Assembly (NCBI RefSeq): GCF_003339525.1 | Contig: NZ_CP031124.1 | Location: 558,001-622,000, forward strand | Length of the DNA: 64,000 bases | Origin: Ephemeroptericola cinctiostellae | GTDB taxonomy: Bacteria; Pseudomonadota; Gammaproteobacteria; Burkholderiales; Burkholderiaceae | Direction of reading: 5' to 3' | Part shown: positions 37,825 to 47,485 of the stretch, one piece after another | Layout of the letters: each line of letters starts with the position of its first letter | Position numbering within the stretch: position 1 is the stretch's first letter | The notes under the pieces: generated by a model | Databases searched by the model: none | The model's input: only the letters and a program-made list of their open reading frames with translations | What the model was told of the DNA's origin: nothing | Made by a program: the position numbers and the translations under genes

Positions 37825-40464
37825 TCACCAAGCGCTGCCGCCGACATTGAAATAATGCGACTCAGGATGTGAAAAATAGAAACCAGACACCGAAGAAGCG
37901 GGCCACATGGCGAGGCTTTCCGTCAGTGACATGCCGATTTTTTCTGCATCCAGCACGCGGAATAAGTCGGTTTTGACTTCATGTTTTGGACAGGCTGGAT
38001 AACCAGGAGCAGGGCGAATGCCACGGTATTTTTCTTTAATCATTTCAACCGCAGTCAATTGCTCATCGGCCGCATAAGCCCAATCGTCTTTACGGATTTT
38101 CTCATGCAGGTATTCAGCGAATGCTTCGACCAGACGGTCGGCCAATGCCTTAAACATGATCGAGCTGTAATCATCAAACTCTGCATCCATGCGCTCTAAA
38201 CGGTCTTCCATGTCCAAACCCGCGGTGACCGCGAACATGCCAACGTAGTCGGGTTGGGTGTTCGCTGGTGCCACATAATCGGCAAGCGACTGGTTGGGAT
38301 TGCGCTTGCCTTCGATGACGGGTTTTTCATTGAGCTGACGGCCAGGGTTCCAGCGCAACAACTCGGTGGTTTTGGCTTCATCTTCAAACAGCACAATGGT
38401 GTCGTCATCCACCGTGTGGGCTGGGTATAAGCCAAATGCGCCTTTGGCGGTCAACCATCGCTCATCCACGATGCGCTTGAGCATGTCTTTGGCATCACTG
38501 AACACGTGGCGCGCTTCCACACCCACAATCTCATCGTCCAAAATGGCAGGGTAAGGACCCGCCAAATCCCACACTTGGAAGAAAGGCCCCCAGTCGATGT
38601 AATGCGTTAATGTGGCCAAATCCATGTCTTCGATGATGTGCTTCCCGAGGTTTTTCGGTGCAGGCGGTGTGTAATGAGTCCAGTCGGTGGTGAACTTGTT
38701 GGCGCGCGCGGCTTCGGGTGAAATCATCACCTGACCTTTTTTGTTGGCATGCTGGCGGCGAACGCGTTCATACTCGGCGTTGTGTTCAGCTAAAAAAGCT
38801 TCACGCGTGTTGGGTGACATCAATTGCTGCAAGACCGTCACGCTGCGTGACGCATCGGCCACCCACACCACGGGGCCATCATAATTGGGTGCAATTTTCA
38901 CTGCGGTGTGCACACGTGACGTCGTTGCACCGCCAATCAACAATGGGATTTGACGTTCACGGAAATAATCATCGCGCTGCATTTCAGAAGCGACATACGC
39001 CATTTCTTCAAGTGATGGCGTGATCAAGCCCGACAAACCGACCACATCGGCATTCACATCTTTCGCCGTTTGTAGAATTTTGGCACACGGCACCATCACG
39101 CCCATGTTTTCCACATCGTAATTGTTGCACTGCATGACCACCGTCACAATGTTTTTACCAATGTCATGCACATCGCCTTTAACCGTGGCAATCACCATTT
39201 TCGCCTGTGAGCTTTCCGCATCCTTGAAGCCAGCGGCTTTACGAGCGGCTTTTTCCTCCTCGATGAAGGGAATCAAATGCGCCACGGCTTGCTTCATCAC
39301 CCGCGCCGACTTCACCACTTGGGGCAAAAACATTTTACCCGCACCAAACAAGTCGCCGACCACATTCATGCCGTCCATCAACGGCCCTTCGATCACTTCA
39401 ATCGGACGCGTCGCATTCAAACGCGCTTCCTCGGTATCGGTGTCGATGAATGCCGTGATGCCATTCACCAGTGCATGCGTCAAACGCGCATTCACATCCT
39501 GCTCACGCCACACCAAATTCTCTTCTTTTTTGATGCCATCGCCTTTGAACTGATCGGCGATTTCCAATAAACGATCGGTCGAATCCTCGCGGCGGTTCAG
39601 GATCACATCCTCCACACGTTCACGCAACAACGGGTCAAGGTTGGCGTATACGCCGAGCTGCCCCGCATTCACAATCCCCATGTCCATGCCCGCCGCCACC
39701 GCATGGTACAAAAACACCGTGTGGATCGCCTCGCGCACAGGCTCATTGCCTCGGAACGAAAACGACACATTGGACACGCCGCCACTGACCAGCGCAAACG
39801 GCAAGTTTTGCTTGATCCAGCGTGTCGCCTCGATGAAATCGACCGCGTAATTGTTGTGCTCCTCAATCCCTGTTGCCACCGCAAAAATGTTCGGATCAAA
39901 AATGATGTCATCGGGTGCAAAGCCAATTTTTTGGGTCAACACATCGTATGAGCGTTTGCAAATGTCAATTTTTCGCTGGAACGTATCCGCTTGACCGTCC
40001 TCATCGAAGGCCATTACCACCGCCGCCGCCCCATAACGCATGATTTTTTTCGCATGGTCGATGAATGCCTCTTCACCCTCTTTGAGTGAAATCGAGTTCA
40101 CAACGGGTTTACCCTGTACGCATTGCAAACCCGCTTCAATCACCTCCCACTTGGACGAATCAATCATCAACGGCACGCGTGAAATGTCAGGTTCAGACGC
40201 AATCAAATTCAGGAAGCGAACCATCGCCGCCTTCGAATCCAACATCGCCTCATCCATATTGATGTCAATGATCTGCGCACCGTTTTCAACCTGTTGACGC
40301 GCGACCGACAACGCCTCATCAAACTGACTGTTTAAAATCATGCGGGCAAAAGCTTTCGAACCCGTCACATTGGTGCGTTCGCCCACATTGACGAACAACG
40401 ACGCATCATTGACGACGAAAGGCTCAAGGCCAGAGAGGCGGAGGTTGCGTTTTGTATTGCTCAT
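37825..40464 (-). CDS. metH2: Methionine synthase, C-terminal half (pterin, cobalamin and activation domains)
   Basis: An 879-residue protein matching MetH without its first domain. Seen are the methyltetrahydrofolate-binding domain ([26 protein letters not shown]), the cap, the cobalamin domain with the base-off His motif GDVHDIGKN (about residue 440), and the C-terminal AdoMet activation domain ending [10 protein letters not shown]. It carries methyl groups between methyltetrahydrofolate, cobalamin and homocysteine, but needs the homocysteine domain encoded by metH1 (43442-44515). This split is known in betaproteobacteria. I chose ATG 40464 because the protein then begins [15 protein letters not shown] as in the family. 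Confidence 0.95.
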   Translation of the reverse strand: MSNTKRNLRLSGLEPFVVNDASLFVNVGERTNVTGSKAFARMILNSQFDEALSVARQQVENGAQIIDINMDEAMLDSKAAMVRFLNLIASEPDISRVPLMIDSSKWEVIEAGLQCVQGKPVVNSISLKEGEEAFIDHAKKIMRYGAAAVVMAFDEDGQADTFQRKIDICKRSYDVLTQKIGFAPDDIIFDPNIFAVATGIEEHNNYAVDFIEATRWIKQNLPFALVSGGVSNVSFSFRGNEPVREAIHTVFLYHAVAAGMDMGIVNAGQLGVYANLDPLLRERVEDVILNRREDSTDRLLEIADQFKGDGIKKEENLVWREQDVNARLTHALVNGITAFIDTDTEEARLNATRPIEVIEGPLMDGMNVVGDLFGAGKMFLPQVVKSARVMKQAVAHLIPFIEEEKAARKAAGFKDAESSQAKMVIATVKGDVHDIGKNIVTVVMQCNNYDVENMGVMVPCAKILQTAKDVNADVVGLSGLITPSLEEMAYVASEMQRDDYFRERQIPLLIGGATTSRVHTAVKIAPNYDGPVVWVADASRSVTVLQQLMSPNTREAFLAEHNAEYERVRRQHANKKGQVMISPEAARANKFTTDWTHYTPPAPKNLGKHIIEDMDLATLTHYIDWGPFFQVWDLAGPYPAILDDEIVGVEARHVFSDAKDMLKRIVDERWLTAKGAFGLYPAHTVDDDTIVLFEDEAKTTELLRWNPGRQLNEKPVIEGKRNPNQSLADYVAPANTQPDYVGMFAVTAGLDMEDRLERMDAEFDDYSSIMFKALADRLVEAFAEYLHEKIRKDDWAYAADEQLTAVEMIKEKYRGIRPAPGYPACPKHEVKTDLFRVLDAEKIGMSLTESLAMWPASSVSGFYFSHPESHYFNVGGSAW

Positions 40465-40586
40465 AGATTTCTTTGCAGTTGGTGTGGGTGGTGTGGGTGT
40501 CACAAGTATTTTTCGCGCTTTGCACCGTAGTTCTCACATTATCCTGTTTTAAGGGATCAGGCGCAATGTGGTTTGCTTATTGTGTC

Positions 40587-41075
40587 CTATGCTTTACGGT
40601 TTAGAGGGTGCGATCTCTGTCTTGTCAGTGTCTGTCTGAGATCGACTGTTGATGGGTATAAGTTTTCTTGCCTTTGCAATATCAAGTTCAAATTTGCCAA
40701 CATGCTCATAGCTGCGAGCAGCTTCCACCGCTGTTTTAACATCGCTGTAGTAATTGAGAGTGTTTGGTCTAAGTACTGAATTATCATTAAATCGTCGACG
40801 ATATTAATGGTTTTTGATGATATGGCGATAAAGCCAGTTTTTTGTGCGGTAGTCTTCATGCTAATTCTCTTGCCATTTTGACAGACCACATCAAAGCCTT
40901 GCTGATTAGGGGAGTGTGCAAGCGTACCATCGACTTTTAATGCACAGTAGAACTCTCCGAGCCTACCAATCAAATGGCGAACTTCAGTTGGTTTTACGCC
41001 AAACATCTCGACCTCAAGCTTGATTAACTCAAGATATCTATTGTAGAGAGTTCTAATTTGTTTTGCATTAATCAT
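40587..41075 (-). CDS. Hypothetical protein with PD-(D/E)XK-like signature
   Basis: 162 residues. The middle resembles a restriction-endonuclease fold: RLGEFYCA with Glu41, GFDVV with Asp62, and ISMKT with Lys74, followed by FIAISSKTI and DDLMIIQYLD, in the order expected for such domains. The spacing matches several families of small nuclease-like proteins, but I cannot name one; it also resembles DUF6998. It lies between the two metH genes, reads in the same direction and has a weak ribosome binding site. It could be a solitary nuclease, a defence remnant or an unrelated protein of the fold. Confidence 0.5.
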   Translation of the reverse strand: MINAKQIRTLYNRYLELIKLEVEMFGVKPTEVRHLIGRLGEFYCALKVDGTLAHSPNQQGFDVVCQNGKRISMKTTAQKTGFIAISSKTINIVDDLMIIQYLDQTLSITTAMLKQRWKLLAAMSMLANLNLILQRQENLYPSTVDLRQTLTRQRSHPLNRKA

Positions 41076-41352
41076 GTGGCACCTCTAAATTAGAGTAGGG
41101 TGCAATAAGCAAAGCGCATTGCGCCGCATGTTTATCCAGTGGCAAAAACCACCGCCACGCTCATTCCAAGTTTCTTAACCCGTCTGACGACCTATCACCC
41201 ACGCAATCAATGGGTAAAACCCGACGCGCGACATAACCATGAAACGTGGAATACGGCCAATCGACGACACGTTCAACCCAACCATATTGAGCAGGGTGGG
41301 TGTGCCAACTTCAAGCTTGAGGAGACAGGGGATGTTATTCTCAATCAATAAA

Positions 41353-41384
41353 AATGGCAAACCACATGATGATGGTTTGCCATT
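41353..41384. terminator. Bidirectional terminator-like hairpin
   Basis: A perfect 12 bp stem (AATGGCAAACCA / TGGTTTGCCATT) with an 8-base loop, A-run before and T-rich after. It follows the DUF1398-like gene on the reverse strand. Confidence 0.78.
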
Positions 41385-41444
41385 CATTTTATAAAGCCTT
41401 GAAGGGGTGTCGCTTATTTTTACAATCCAATGTTTCATTGCATA

Positions 41445-41951
41445 CTAATAGAATATATTTTGATCTGTGTATGTTTCTGAGTGAATGACTTTGTTGGCGA
41501 GGCTAAAATAGGTGCAAGAAAGCCCTTCAACTTGTACTTGCCAATAATTAACCCCCGATTTTGCAGCTTGTTGGCAGAACGTTTTAAAATCAATCATCCC
41601 GCTGTTACGGGCTTTGATTGCTTCCTTCAATGCTTCTAGATCAACTTGCTCCGATACGGCAATGGCGGAATATTTTGCTTGCGATGTCAGTTGTTTTCCA
41701 GCACGTGAGAAAAATGTTTCATGCCCATCCGCAACTGAAAGCTCCAAATGCGATGCGTTGATTTTTTTCAGTTCATTAATGGCCGATGAAAATTTTGCTT
41801 TTTCAACATGCTTATTGAAAATAGACTGAATGTTTTTTAAAGTGAAGTCTTTTTCCAGTGTTTTGCTAAACAAAAACCAAACAAAGCCAGAGATGGCCGC
41901 TGTGGTTAGTAAGGTTGTAATAATAATCACAACGATTGCTGTGGTGTCCAT
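41445..41951 (-). CDS. Membrane-anchored DUF1398-like protein
   Basis: A 168-residue protein. One N-terminal helix (about 6-28, VVIIITTLLTTAAISGFVWFLF) should anchor it in the inner membrane. The C-terminal part (about 90-168) resembles DUF1398: IDFKTFCQQAAKSGVNYWQVQVEGLSCTYFSLANKVIHSE, with the GV-W-V and TYF features of that family. The function of DUF1398 is unknown. The family call is by eye and moderate. Confidence 0.6.
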   Translation of the reverse strand: MDTTAIVVIIITTLLTTAAISGFVWFLFSKTLEKDFTLKNIQSIFNKHVEKAKFSSAINELKKINASHLELSVADGHETFFSRAGKQLTSQAKYSAIAVSEQVDLEALKEAIKARNSGMIDFKTFCQQAAKSGVNYWQVQVEGLSCTYFSLANKVIHSETYTDQNIFY

Positions 41952-42239
41952 ATTGTTTCCTTTGTTAAATGAAGTTCAATGAATTGTAAATCAAAAAAAG
42001 TACCCGTAGGGTGCAATTGGAAGAATACATTGAGTCCTGTTTTCATCCAAAGGTAGAAACATGTCGCCATGCACATTCCAAATCCACCACTCTATCTGAT
42101 GATCCACCGCCTGTTGTTCAAGCAAGGGACAATGCGCGTTGGTCTTGGATGTCGTGTGCTTTTCTAAACGAGTGGTGCAATTGCACACCAACCGTTTATT
42201 GGGTTTTATGGGCTCAAGCCAAATGATTGCTGGATTGCC
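41952..42239. other. Intergenic region with an unsupported short frame
   Basis: Nearly 290 bases. A reverse-strand frame (41991-42191) encodes a Trp-rich end (IEWWIWNVHGDMFLPL) but has no ribosome binding site and no start region like a gene, so it is not called. It might be the 3' remnant of a lost gene. Confidence 0.35.
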
Positions 42240-43133
42240 TTACACTTTGGCTTTTTTGTTAATCAACACCACGCCCATTAAAATCAATCCTGCCCCGATC
42301 ACATCGATTGTGGTGATTTGTTCGCCGACAATCAAAACGCCAATCAGCAGTGCAATGACGGGTGGGATGTAGGTGGATGAGGCGGCGGCCACTGCGCCCA
42401 GTTGGCTGACGATGAAGTAGTACAGGATGTAGGCGAGGCCTGTGCCAAGCAGGCCGAGGCCGACGACGAGGCCGATGGCGGCATGGGTGTCGCTCCAGAT
42501 GGCGTTGATGTCTGTGAATGGGGTGACGATGCTGAGGATGAGCAGGCCGATGCCGAGCTGGTAGGTGGTCAGGGCAGCGGCGGGGATGTTCAGTGGGGAG
42601 ATGAATTTTTTCGCATACACGAAGGAGGAGCCGACGCTGAGTGAGCCGAGTGCCATGTACATCACGCCTTGGCTGTTGCTGGCGGACAGGTGTTGTTCAA
42701 AAATGCCGCCAATCAAGAGCACACCGAGGAAGCCGAGGGCGACGCCGATGCTTTTGAGTGCGGTGGTTTTTTCTTCTGCGAGGAAAATCATGCTGAGGGC
42801 AAAGGAAAACAAGGGGATCGCGCCACTGAGTGCGCCTGCGATGCCGGATGGCAACATGTGTGCGCCTGTGGCGTAGCAAAAATAATACACATCGGTGGCG
42901 AGCAGTGCCATGACGATGAAATGTGGCAGGTGTTTGATGTGTGTTGCTTTCAAGGCGCCAGAGAAAAAAGCATACAACATGACGGGCACAAAACCACATA
43001 AAACGCGGAAGAAGACAATTTGCAAGGGTGAAATGCTGTGTGCCGCCATTTTCATGTAAATGAAGTTGCTGCCCCAAATGAGACCCAAGATGCCAAAGGC
43101 GATGAGGGGGAGGCGTTTGTTGTGTGTGGACAT
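42240..43133 (-). CDS. EamA-family (DMT) transporter
   Basis: A 297-residue membrane protein with ten hydrophobic helices in two EamA halves. Each half shows typical features: LGLIWGSNFIYMKMA at the start, the E-x-P-like GVLLIGGI motif after helix 5, and in the second half YIPPVIALLIGVLIVGEQIT, the diagnostic EamA end. Such proteins usually export amino acids or metabolites; the substrate is unknown. It sits between the metH halves and is read in the same direction, but gaps of over 280 bases on each side suggest its own promoter. Confidence 0.92.
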   Translation of the reverse strand: MSTHNKRLPLIAFGILGLIWGSNFIYMKMAAHSISPLQIVFFRVLCGFVPVMLYAFFSGALKATHIKHLPHFIVMALLATDVYYFCYATGAHMLPSGIAGALSGAIPLFSFALSMIFLAEEKTTALKSIGVALGFLGVLLIGGIFEQHLSASNSQGVMYMALGSLSVGSSFVYAKKFISPLNIPAAALTTYQLGIGLLILSIVTPFTDINAIWSDTHAAIGLVVGLGLLGTGLAYILYYFIVSQLGAVAAASSTYIPPVIALLIGVLIVGEQITTIDVIGAGLILMGVVLINKKAKV

Positions 43134-43386
43134 GGGGCGCTGACGTGAACGGGCTGATTAAAAAAAGGTGAGCTTTGGCGGTTTGAGGTGGCTTGTGCGC
43201 TGAGGCCTGTTGGTTTTAAGCGAATGTGATGCAGTAGACACTGTGTCAGTGTTCTTTATCTTGAAACGTCATGGTCAATCTTTGATGCATGTTGTGGCGT
43301 GTGTCATGGTGCACATCGAAGGTAAACAGACGTTAAACAGAAATTAAATAAACATTAAAACAGAAGGTAAGCGCCATAAAAGAATC
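43134..43386. other. Intergenic region downstream of metH1
   Basis: With the hairpin at 43387-43417, this 300-base stretch separates metH1 from the EamA gene. It is AT-rich around 43320-43380 and probably contains the EamA gene promoter. No gene or known motif is supported. Confidence 0.4.
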
Positions 43387-43417
43387 GACATTCCTGCTCA
43401 AAATGAGCGGGAATGTC
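43387..43417 (-). terminator. Terminator hairpin after metH1
   Basis: A 14 bp stem with one G-U pair (GACATTCCTGCTCA / TGAGCGGGAATGTC), AAA loop, 25 bases past the metH1 stop. It separates metH1 from the downstream genes and thus from metH2. Confidence 0.7.
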
Positions 43418-43441
43418 AGGTGTGTTGATGTTTCAACAACC

Positions 43442-44515
43442 TTAATGCTTCAATGCTGATTTCAATACTTTTGACGCTTCGTAATCAATGCGCGTGTGAC
43501 AGGCTGCACTGTGAATGTGGCGCGGTTCAAGGCTGGCGACGGCTTTGGCAATCGCTGCGATGTGATCTGGCGTGGTGCCGCAGCAGCCGCCGACCAAGTT
43601 GACCAAACCTGCGTTGGCGAATTCCTCCAAAAATCCCGATGTGATTTCGGGCGTTTCGTCAAAGCCTGTGTCCGACATGGGATTGGGCAGGCCTGCGTTT
43701 GGATAGCATGAAATGTAGCAGTCGCAAATTTTAGCGAGTTCGGCAATGTATGGGCGCATCAAATCCGCACCGAGTGCGCAGTTTAGGCCAAATACGAGTG
43801 GCTTGGCGTGGCGCAAGCTGTACCAAAAGGCTTCAACGGTTTGACCCGATAAGATGCGTCCAGATGCATCGGTCACGGTGCCAGAGATGATGATGGGTAA
43901 ACATTCACCCGTATCTTCGAACAGTTCTTCCAATGCGAACAGCGCCGCTTTTGCATTCAATGTGTCAAAAATGGTTTCGACGAGAAAGACGTCTGCACCG
44001 CCCTCCATGAGCCCTTTGGCTTGGTCATAGTAGGCTTTGCGCAATTGTTCAAAGTTCACATTGCGTGCGCCGGGATCGTTGACCTCGGGGGAAATGCTGG
44101 CGGTTTTTGGCGTGGGGCCGATCGCACCTGCGACGAAACGCGGTTTGTCAGGTGTGCTGTATTTGTCGCACTCAATGCGCGCCAAACGCGCCGATTCGAC
44201 GTTCATCTCGTAGGCTAAATCACCCATTTCATAGTCGTCTTGCGCAACGGTGGTGGCGCCGAAGGTGTTGGTTTCGATGAGGTCTGCACCCGCTGCGAGG
44301 TATTGGCTGTGAATTTCACTGATGATGTCGGGGCGTGACAGGCTGAGCAGCTCGTTGTTGCCTTTGACATCAATAGGGTGATTTGTGAACCGTTCACCGC
44401 GATAATCGGATTCGCTGAGTTTGTATTGTTGAATCATTGTGCCCATCGCGCCGTCAAGGACGATAATGCGTTGCTGGAGGATGCCCGGTAAGTTTTTGGC
44501 GCGGGTGTAATTCAT
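43442..44515 (-). CDS. metH1: Methionine synthase, N-terminal homocysteine S-methyltransferase half
   Basis: A 357-residue zinc-dependent homocysteine-binding domain. It shows [19 protein letters not shown] (residues about 15-33), [16 protein letters not shown], the zinc Cys in [10 protein letters not shown], and [14 protein letters not shown] near the C-terminus with the two further zinc cysteines. It has to work with MetH2, which carries cobalamin. I chose ATG 44515 so that the protein begins [11 protein letters not shown]; the longer frame to 44689 runs through the upstream hairpin repeat and has no family similarity. Separate genes for the two halves are normal in betaproteobacteria, but they are usually close; here about 3 kb and three other genes lie between. 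Confidence 0.94.
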   Translation of the reverse strand: MNYTRAKNLPGILQQRIIVLDGAMGTMIQQYKLSESDYRGERFTNHPIDVKGNNELLSLSRPDIISEIHSQYLAAGADLIETNTFGATTVAQDDYEMGDLAYEMNVESARLARIECDKYSTPDKPRFVAGAIGPTPKTASISPEVNDPGARNVNFEQLRKAYYDQAKGLMEGGADVFLVETIFDTLNAKAALFALEELFEDTGECLPIIISGTVTDASGRILSGQTVEAFWYSLRHAKPLVFGLNCALGADLMRPYIAELAKICDCYISCYPNAGLPNPMSDTGFDETPEITSGFLEEFANAGLVNLVGGCCGTTPDHIAAIAKAVASLEPRHIHSAACHTRIDYEASKVLKSALKH

Positions 44516-44548
44516 GGCGTGCTCGCTTTTTTTGAGTAGGAAATACGA

Positions 44549-44650
44549 CAGAAAAAGTAAAGAACCTGTTTTTCTGACTTGAGATTCAGCTGTTTTATCA
44601 GGGAGTCCCTGATAAAATAGAGAACAAAAACAAATGGTTAAAAACCAAGG
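44549..44650 (-). repeat. Hairpin repeat, copy A (upstream of metH1)
   Basis: Two hairpins in the leader region of metH1: CAGAAAAA / TTTTTCTG (44549-44576) and TTTTATCAGGGA / TCCCTGATAAAA (44593-44617), followed by AACAAAAACAAATGG. About 80 percent of positions match copy B at 46024-46160 by eye. See copies B and C. Confidence 0.7.
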
Positions 44651-44811
44651 TGACCCAAGCAGGCTCAGTCGTTTTGAGTGATTGGCCAAGGGGTGGACTT
44701 TTGTTTCAGCGCATGACTTATGCCCTGTTTCCCGTAATTCAATATTGTACCAAAGTTGTCAAGGGGTATTGCGCGGATGCGGGCTCGAACAATAAAACAC
44801 CTTTGCCCTTT

Positions 44812-44841
44812 TTGTGTTTTGGTGGGTATTTACGATACAAT
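44812..44841 (+). promoter_or_regulatory. Possible sigma-70 promoter of the DUF1622 gene
   Basis: TTGTGT and TACAAT with an 18-base spacer, 100 bases before the DUF1622 start. Consensus match only. Confidence 0.4.
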
Positions 44842-44940
44842 TTGACACTGCACAAGACTTGGTTGCTCAAGGGATGTCAGCATCATAAAAGCTAAAAGCG
44901 ATTCATCATACATTTTCTTAAGAAAGAACTTGAGCCCCAC

Positions 44941-45291
44941 ATGGAAAGCCTAAAAGAATACATCGACTTTATTGCGAGAATTTTAGAGGTCATTGGCGTT
45001 TTGAGCATTTTTTTGGGCTCTATTTGTGCCTTATATGTTTTTTCGGTGTCTGTGCTGAAAAAGCAAGGGCATGCATTTGTGGCTTTGCGCCAATCTTTGG
45101 GGCAATCCATTTTATTGGGGCTGGAAATATTAATTGGTGCGGACATCATTTCGACCGTTATCACTGAGCCGACGATAAATTCGGTGAGTGTTTTGGGACT
45201 CATTATCCTTATCCGTACTTTTTTAAGTCTGTCCTTACAGGTGGAGCTTGAGGGACGGTTTCCTTGGCAACAGAGCGATAAAACCAAATAA
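44941..45291 (+). CDS. DUF1622-family membrane protein
   Basis: A 116-residue protein with three hydrophobic helices (about 8-35, 58-80 and 82-98). It shows the DUF1622 pattern: FIARILEVIGVLSIFLGSICAL, RQSLGQSILLGLEILIGADII and VLGLIILIRTFLSLSLQVELEGRFPW. The last motif is characteristic. The function is unknown. It is a single-gene unit with a plausible promoter and a bidirectional terminator (45346-45368). Confidence 0.87.
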   Translation: MESLKEYIDFIARILEVIGVLSIFLGSICALYVFSVSVLKKQGHAFVALRQSLGQSILLGLEILIGADIISTVITEPTINSVSVLGLIILIRTFLSLSLQVELEGRFPWQQSDKTK

Positions 45292-45345
45292 ACAACGCTG
45301 GTTTTTTCAATGACTGCCCGTCGTTCATACCCAGCGGAATAAAAA

Positions 45346-45368
45346 AGCCCTCAATGACAATGAGGGCT
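45346..45368. terminator. Bidirectional terminator
   Basis: AGCCCTCA / TGAGGGCT stem, 7-base loop, preceded by six A residues. It lies between the convergent DUF1622 and NTF2-like genes. Confidence 0.75.
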
Positions 45369-45427
45369 GCAAAAAAGTGGTGTGTGCATCATGCATCTTA
45401 AAGCACTCCAAATGGTTTGGACTTTAA

Positions 45428-45456
45428 GTCGGAAAAAATAGGTTTTACTTTTTCCG
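45428..45456 (-). repeat. Half copy of the hairpin repeat
   Basis: The motif AAGTCGGAAAAA...TTTTTCCG (stem CGGAAAAA / TTTTTCCG) just after the NTF2-like stop. It matches one of the two hairpins of copies A and B, on the opposite strand. It may act as a second terminator of the gene. Confidence 0.5.
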
Positions 45457-45463
45457 TATTGTC

Positions 45464-45991
45464 TTAATAGTACAACCACTCCTCATCCATCACGCCATTC
45501 TTCCAGTGACCCACGGTGACCATTGAACCTTTAATCACTTTTTTGGTCGCAGGCGTGATGCTGCCATCGGCATTTGTGGTGGCGGGAACGGGAAGGGTGG
45601 TTTCTGTTTCGCCAATCACCGCTGTGTATTCGCCATCTGTGATTCGAATCGGGTGTGCCGTGACGATGTTTGACATGTTCACGAAGCCTTTTTTCAAATC
45701 TTCGATGTGATCGTGCAGACCGTGTGTCACCGTGCCATCCGCGTTATGAACGGTGATGTTTTCGGCGTGGCTTTTGCGCATGTCGCCCCAGCGTTGCTTG
45801 CTGTACACGTTAAAATCCAAGTCGTCGAAGTTCAACAGGTTTTTTTGCCCCTGCGCTTGGACGGCTTTAATTTTCGCCAATTGGGCAATCGCCGCAGCGG
45901 CGGCATCGTTGCCTTTTGCGCTCACTTGCGCGCTGAATGAAGCGATGACCAACGCAATCGCACTGAGTTGAGTGATTTTTTTGATGCTCAT
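45464..45991 (-). CDS. Exported NTF2/SnoaL-like protein
   Basis: A 175-residue protein with a Sec signal peptide (about 1-26, ending AQVSA). The mature part resembles an NTF2/SnoaL-like fold: QRWGDMRKSHAENITVHNADGTVTHGLHDHIEDLKKGF, a strand IRITDGEYTAVIGET and the end GHWKNGVMDEEWLYY. SnoaL-like proteins include small-molecule isomerases and binding proteins; the periplasmic substrate is unknown. It is flanked on both sides by copies of the hairpin repeat. The hydrophilic Ala-rich stretch after the signal is unusual. Confidence 0.8.
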   Translation of the reverse strand: MSIKKITQLSAIALVIASFSAQVSAKGNDAAAAAIAQLAKIKAVQAQGQKNLLNFDDLDFNVYSKQRWGDMRKSHAENITVHNADGTVTHGLHDHIEDLKKGFVNMSNIVTAHPIRITDGEYTAVIGETETTLPVPATTNADGSITPATKKVIKGSMVTVGHWKNGVMDEEWLYY

Positions 45992-46023
45992 GTTTTTACC
46001 CCCGATTTTAGTTTAAGGCAACA

Positions 46024-46160
46024 CGGAAAAGCGTCTTTTTGCTTTCTGCAAAAAGTAAGAGCCTGCTTTTTCCGACTTGAAGCTCAGGTGTTTTGTCAGG
46101 CAGCCCCTGACAAAACACAGAGAAAAAGTGAAATGTGTAACAAAAACAAATGGTTAAAAT
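46024..46160 (-). repeat. Hairpin repeat, copy B (upstream of the NTF2-like gene)
   Basis: It contains CTTTTTGC / GCAAAAAG (46035-46055) and TTTTGTCAGG / CCTGACAAAA (46091-46115), then ACAAAAACAAATGGTTAAAA as in copy A. The second stem differs from copy A by a paired A-T to G-C change (ATCAGG/CCTGAT becoming GTCAGG/CCTGAC), which keeps the pairing. Confidence 0.72.
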
Positions 46161-46236
46161 CAGGCTTGTTTTGAATCATGTGCCCGAGTTTACATTTTTG
46201 ATAGATCTAACGGGTGACGATTTGTTCCGCGTTGAT

Positions 46237-46791
46237 TTAGATCTTTAACTTGCGGGTTACGTCGGCAATGCGCTGTCCGTACAATTTTGCGGTGTCCAAG
46301 TCGCCTTGTGGGATTTCGTCCACGCTGGCATCCGATGGCGATTGCACGAGCAAACCAACCGAACCACCGAGGTTGTTGATGTCGTTGCGGGTGGCCGCTT
46401 TGGCGTTGCTGGGAGGCAAGCCCAAGCTGACCCAGATGCCGCCGTGTTGTGAGGCTAATGTGTTCAGGTAAATCAATGACACTTGTTTGTCGCCATTGAA
46501 GCTGGCGCTGTTGGTGAAGCCGCCAAACACTTTGTCTTTCCATGCTTGGGTGAACCATGCTTTTGAAGATGCATCGGCGAATTTTTTGAACTGCCAGCTG
46601 GGGCTGCCCATGTACGTCGGTGCGCCAAAAACGATGGCGTCAGCGGCGTTCAATGTGTCCCATGCGGCTTCGGGCAAGTTGCCTTCTGCATCGATGGCGA
46701 TGAGTTCAGCGTTTGCGCCAGCGGCGACCGTTTCTGCAACGCGTTGGGTGTGGCCGTAGCCCGAATGGTAAACAACAACAACTTTGGTCAT
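46237..46791 (-). CDS. WrbA-like flavodoxin-family NAD(P)H:quinone reductase
   Basis: A 184-residue flavodoxin-fold protein. It starts MTKVVVVYHSGYGHTQRVAETVAAGA with the FMN phosphate loop, and has APTYMGSPSWQFKKFADAS and the GGIWVSLGLPP segment. Two-electron reduction of quinones with FMN is the usual role, protecting against semiquinone stress. I chose ATG 46791 because AAGGA lies eight bases before it; the longer frame to 46851 adds unrelated residues. It is followed on the upstream side by a nitroreductase gene in the same direction, about 100 bases away. Confidence 0.9.
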   Translation of the reverse strand: MTKVVVVYHSGYGHTQRVAETVAAGANAELIAIDAEGNLPEAAWDTLNAADAIVFGAPTYMGSPSWQFKKFADASSKAWFTQAWKDKVFGGFTNSASFNGDKQVSLIYLNTLASQHGGIWVSLGLPPSNAKAATRNDINNLGGSVGLLVQSPSDASVDEIPQGDLDTAKLYGQRIADVTRKLKI

Positions 46792-46897
46792 GATGAAGTC
46801 CTTTTGAAAGGTGATGGGGGCGAAACTAAAGGGTGAAGCAACGTGAAGCACCTGTTTAACGTAGGTTTAGTCGAGGTTTAACGGGTGTTTGCTGTGG

Positions 46898-47485
46898 TTA
46901 CAGAATTTGTGCGGCTTCATCAAAGCTCAAGCGTGGGCTGCGTGGGTAATTGCCCGATGCATCGCCGTGGCCGATGTTGATGAGGAAATTTGATTTGAAG
47001 CGGCCATCAGGGAAAAACTCTTTATCCACTGCGGTGTTGTCAAAACCACTCATTGCGCCTGCATCCAAGCCCAAAGCACGCACTGCCATGATGAAATAGG
47101 CACCCGTCAATGAACCATTGCGGAAGGCTGTGGTTTCGGTCATGGCTGGGTTGGCATCGAACATGCCTTTGACGTCCATCGCGGGGAACAGCGTTGGCAG
47201 GTGTTCTTGGAAGTTGCTGTCGTACGCTACGATGACCGTCACAGGTGCAGCCATTGACTTGGCTTGATTGCCTTCCATCATCAGGGGAATCAAACGTTTT
47301 TTGGCTTCTTCTGAACGCACAAACACAAAGCGGGCGGGTGAGGCGTTGAATGCTGTTGGTGCCATTTTCGCCAAATCATAAATGGCTTGCAGTTGCTCGT
47401 CGCTCAAGGCTTGGTCGGTGAACTTGTTGAAGGTGCGGGCATTGTTAAATAATTGGTCGAGCGCGGCTGGAGATAGTGCGGTCAT
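46898..47485 (-). CDS. Nitroreductase-family protein (RutE/HadB-like)
   Basis: A 195-residue FMN-dependent NAD(P)H oxidoreductase. The body resembles RutE (malonic semialdehyde reductase): FNKFTDQALSDEQLQAIYDLAKMAPTAFNASPARFVFV, with the FMN-binding Arg/Ser region, and a C-terminal SGFDNTAVDKEFFPDG motif typical of this group. No other pyrimidine-degradation (rut) genes are nearby, so the physiological substrate is unknown; general nitro or quinone reduction is possible. It stands near the WrbA-like gene in the same direction. Confidence 0.88.
   Translation of the reverse strand: MTALSPAALDQLFNNARTFNKFTDQALSDEQLQAIYDLAKMAPTAFNASPARFVFVRSEEAKKRLIPLMMEGNQAKSMAAPVTVIVAYDSNFQEHLPTLFPAMDVKGMFDANPAMTETTAFRNGSLTGAYFIMAVRALGLDAGAMSGFDNTAVDKEFFPDGRFKSNFLINIGHGDASGNYPRSPRLSFDEAAQIL

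Noticed and set aside
40465..40586. Possible SAM, SAH or B12 riboswitch before metH2
   Set aside because: Only about 120 bases, without the conserved cores of these riboswitches.
41175..41438. Reverse 87-residue frame ending in AWVIGRQTG
   Set aside because: It spans the terminator hairpin at 41353-41384 and resembles no known family.
43442..44515. metH1 as a truncated pseudogene of metH
   Set aside because: Both zinc motifs and the full homocysteine domain are intact, and the matching metH2 is present; split metH is normal in this group.
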